From DATDPY01 sp964395765 (GTDB lineage Bacteria; Bacteroidota; Bacteroidia; Cytophagales; Cyclobacteriaceae), in contig CAYNCU010000226.1 in the NCBI GenBank assembly GCA_964395765.1, positions 1 to 6,460 on the forward strand: DNA of 6,460 nucleotides, in the 5' to 3' direction. Under the pieces are notes generated by a model. The model searched no databases and had not been told where the DNA came from. It saw only the letters and a program-made list of their open reading frames with translations. The stretch's first letter is position 1. Every line of letters starts with the position of its first letter. The translations under genes and the position numbers were made by a program. Positions 5,897 through 6,460 of this stretch are shown here, one piece after another.

Positions 5897-6460
5897 TTAA
5901 TGTTCCGACTTCCCCCTGCTTAAGGTAGTCATTAAATTATCATTCCAGTCTCCGTCCGCTTTAACTTCCGCCATAGCCCCGAAGGCGAATGCCTCGATGA
6001 GGTTATGATTCAAATAAAGGTAGGTTCCCGGTTCCCTGAATTTGTATAATGACGCCACCGCCGATCCGCCCACCACGGACCAGGATTCGTAGCTGGTGCC
6101 CGGTTTATCATTGAAGGAGCCGCCCAGCCATACAAGGTCGGCATGTCCGCCGATCAGGTGAATCCGTGTGTCCCTGTTTGCCTGCGAGGTGATGAAAAGC
6201 ACTTTTTCACCCACCTTAACCTTCAGAGCATTATCGCCGGTACATGCACCTTCATTACCGTTGAAATACAGGTGAGTGGGAATCAGTGTTTTAATGGTTT
6301 TCATTAAGCCGCTGAATTGATCGGAAGGCGTATTATACTGGATATAATTGCCGTCCTTATCTTTCGGGAGGTAGTAATCCTGTTCGGCGACGTAAAAGGC
6401 CGTGTCATAGTGAATAGGATTTCCGTTTTCATCTTTCAGTCCATCACGGGGCAGTACCAT
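5897..6460 (-). CDS. nirK: Copper-containing nitrite reductase NirK, C-terminal part (5' partial)
   Basis: The 187 visible residues are the second cupredoxin domain of a copper nitrite reductase, which reduces nitrite to nitric oxide as a periplasmic trimer. Matches to the class I (Alcaligenes-type) family run along the whole fragment. They include PRDGL and EQDYYLPKDKDGNY, then THLYFNG with the His of the substrate pocket (fragment His63, codon 6272-6274; His255 in Alcaligenes numbering). Next come TGDNAL, SQANRDTR, HLIGGHADLVW, and YLNHNLIEAF with the type 2 copper ligand (fragment His152, codon 6005-6007; His306), ending in WNDNLMT. The first domain, with the type 1 copper site and the other two type 2 ligands, lies beyond the right edge. 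The ATG codon at 6460 is internal by comparison with the family. The visible part is undamaged and ends in TAA. It converges on the DUF1059 gene. Confidence 0.93.
   Translation of the reverse strand: MVLPRDGLKDENGNPIHYDTAFYVAEQDYYLPKDKDGNYIQYNTPSDQFSGLMKTIKTLIPTHLYFNGNEGACTGDNALKVKVGEKVLFITSQANRDTRIHLIGGHADLVWLGGSFNDKPGTSYESWSVVGGSAVASLYKFREPGTYLYLNHNLIEAFAFGAMAEVKADGDWNDNLMTTLSRGKSEH

Noticed and set aside
6458..6460. ATG at the right edge as the start of the minus-strand protein
   Set aside because: Comparison with NirK places this Met inside the protein, between the two cupredoxin domains; the gene continues outside the window.

Overview
The window looks like chromosomal DNA of a Bacteroidota bacterium, perhaps from the Bacteroidales/Marinilabiliales side. 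The signs are AT-rich gene gaps with A-rich leaders instead of Shine-Dalgarno sites, a candidate TAnnTTTG-type promoter element, a LolA-like secreted protein of a kind common in that phylum, and a large exported polysaccharide-active protein. No database search was possible, so the taxonomy is inference. I see no tRNA, rRNA, CRISPR array, insertion sequence or phage gene.

From left to right: (1) The 3' part of an exported protein (1-1236, +). It carries eight DnaJ-type CXXCXGXG zinc-finger motifs, a His/Asn/Asp-rich linker and a C-terminal LolA-like domain. (2) A 413-bp gap (1237-1649) with no convincing gene. (3) A 1000-residue secreted protein (1650-4652, +) with two tandem pectate-lyase-type beta-helix domains and a C-terminal SMP-30/gluconolactonase-like beta-propeller. 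(4) A broken membrane methyltransferase gene of the isoprenylcysteine/phospholipid methyltransferase type (4805-5478, +), interrupted by an in-frame TGA and a one-base frameshift. (5) A 58-residue DUF1059 protein (5614-5790, +). (6) A convergent gap with a perfect 9-bp hairpin, then the C-terminal part of a copper nitrite reductase, NirK (5897-6460, -), which runs off the right edge.

The genes do not form one obvious operon. The plus-strand genes are separated by 135-413 bp and appear to be independent units. The beta-helix/propeller protein suggests carbohydrate degradation and NirK suggests nitrite respiration to nitric oxide. The most unusual items are the eight-finger/LolA-like fusion, the double beta-helix/lactonase-like fusion, and the methyltransferase pseudogene, whose lesions can be reconstructed to the base. 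I found no convincing new multi-gene system.
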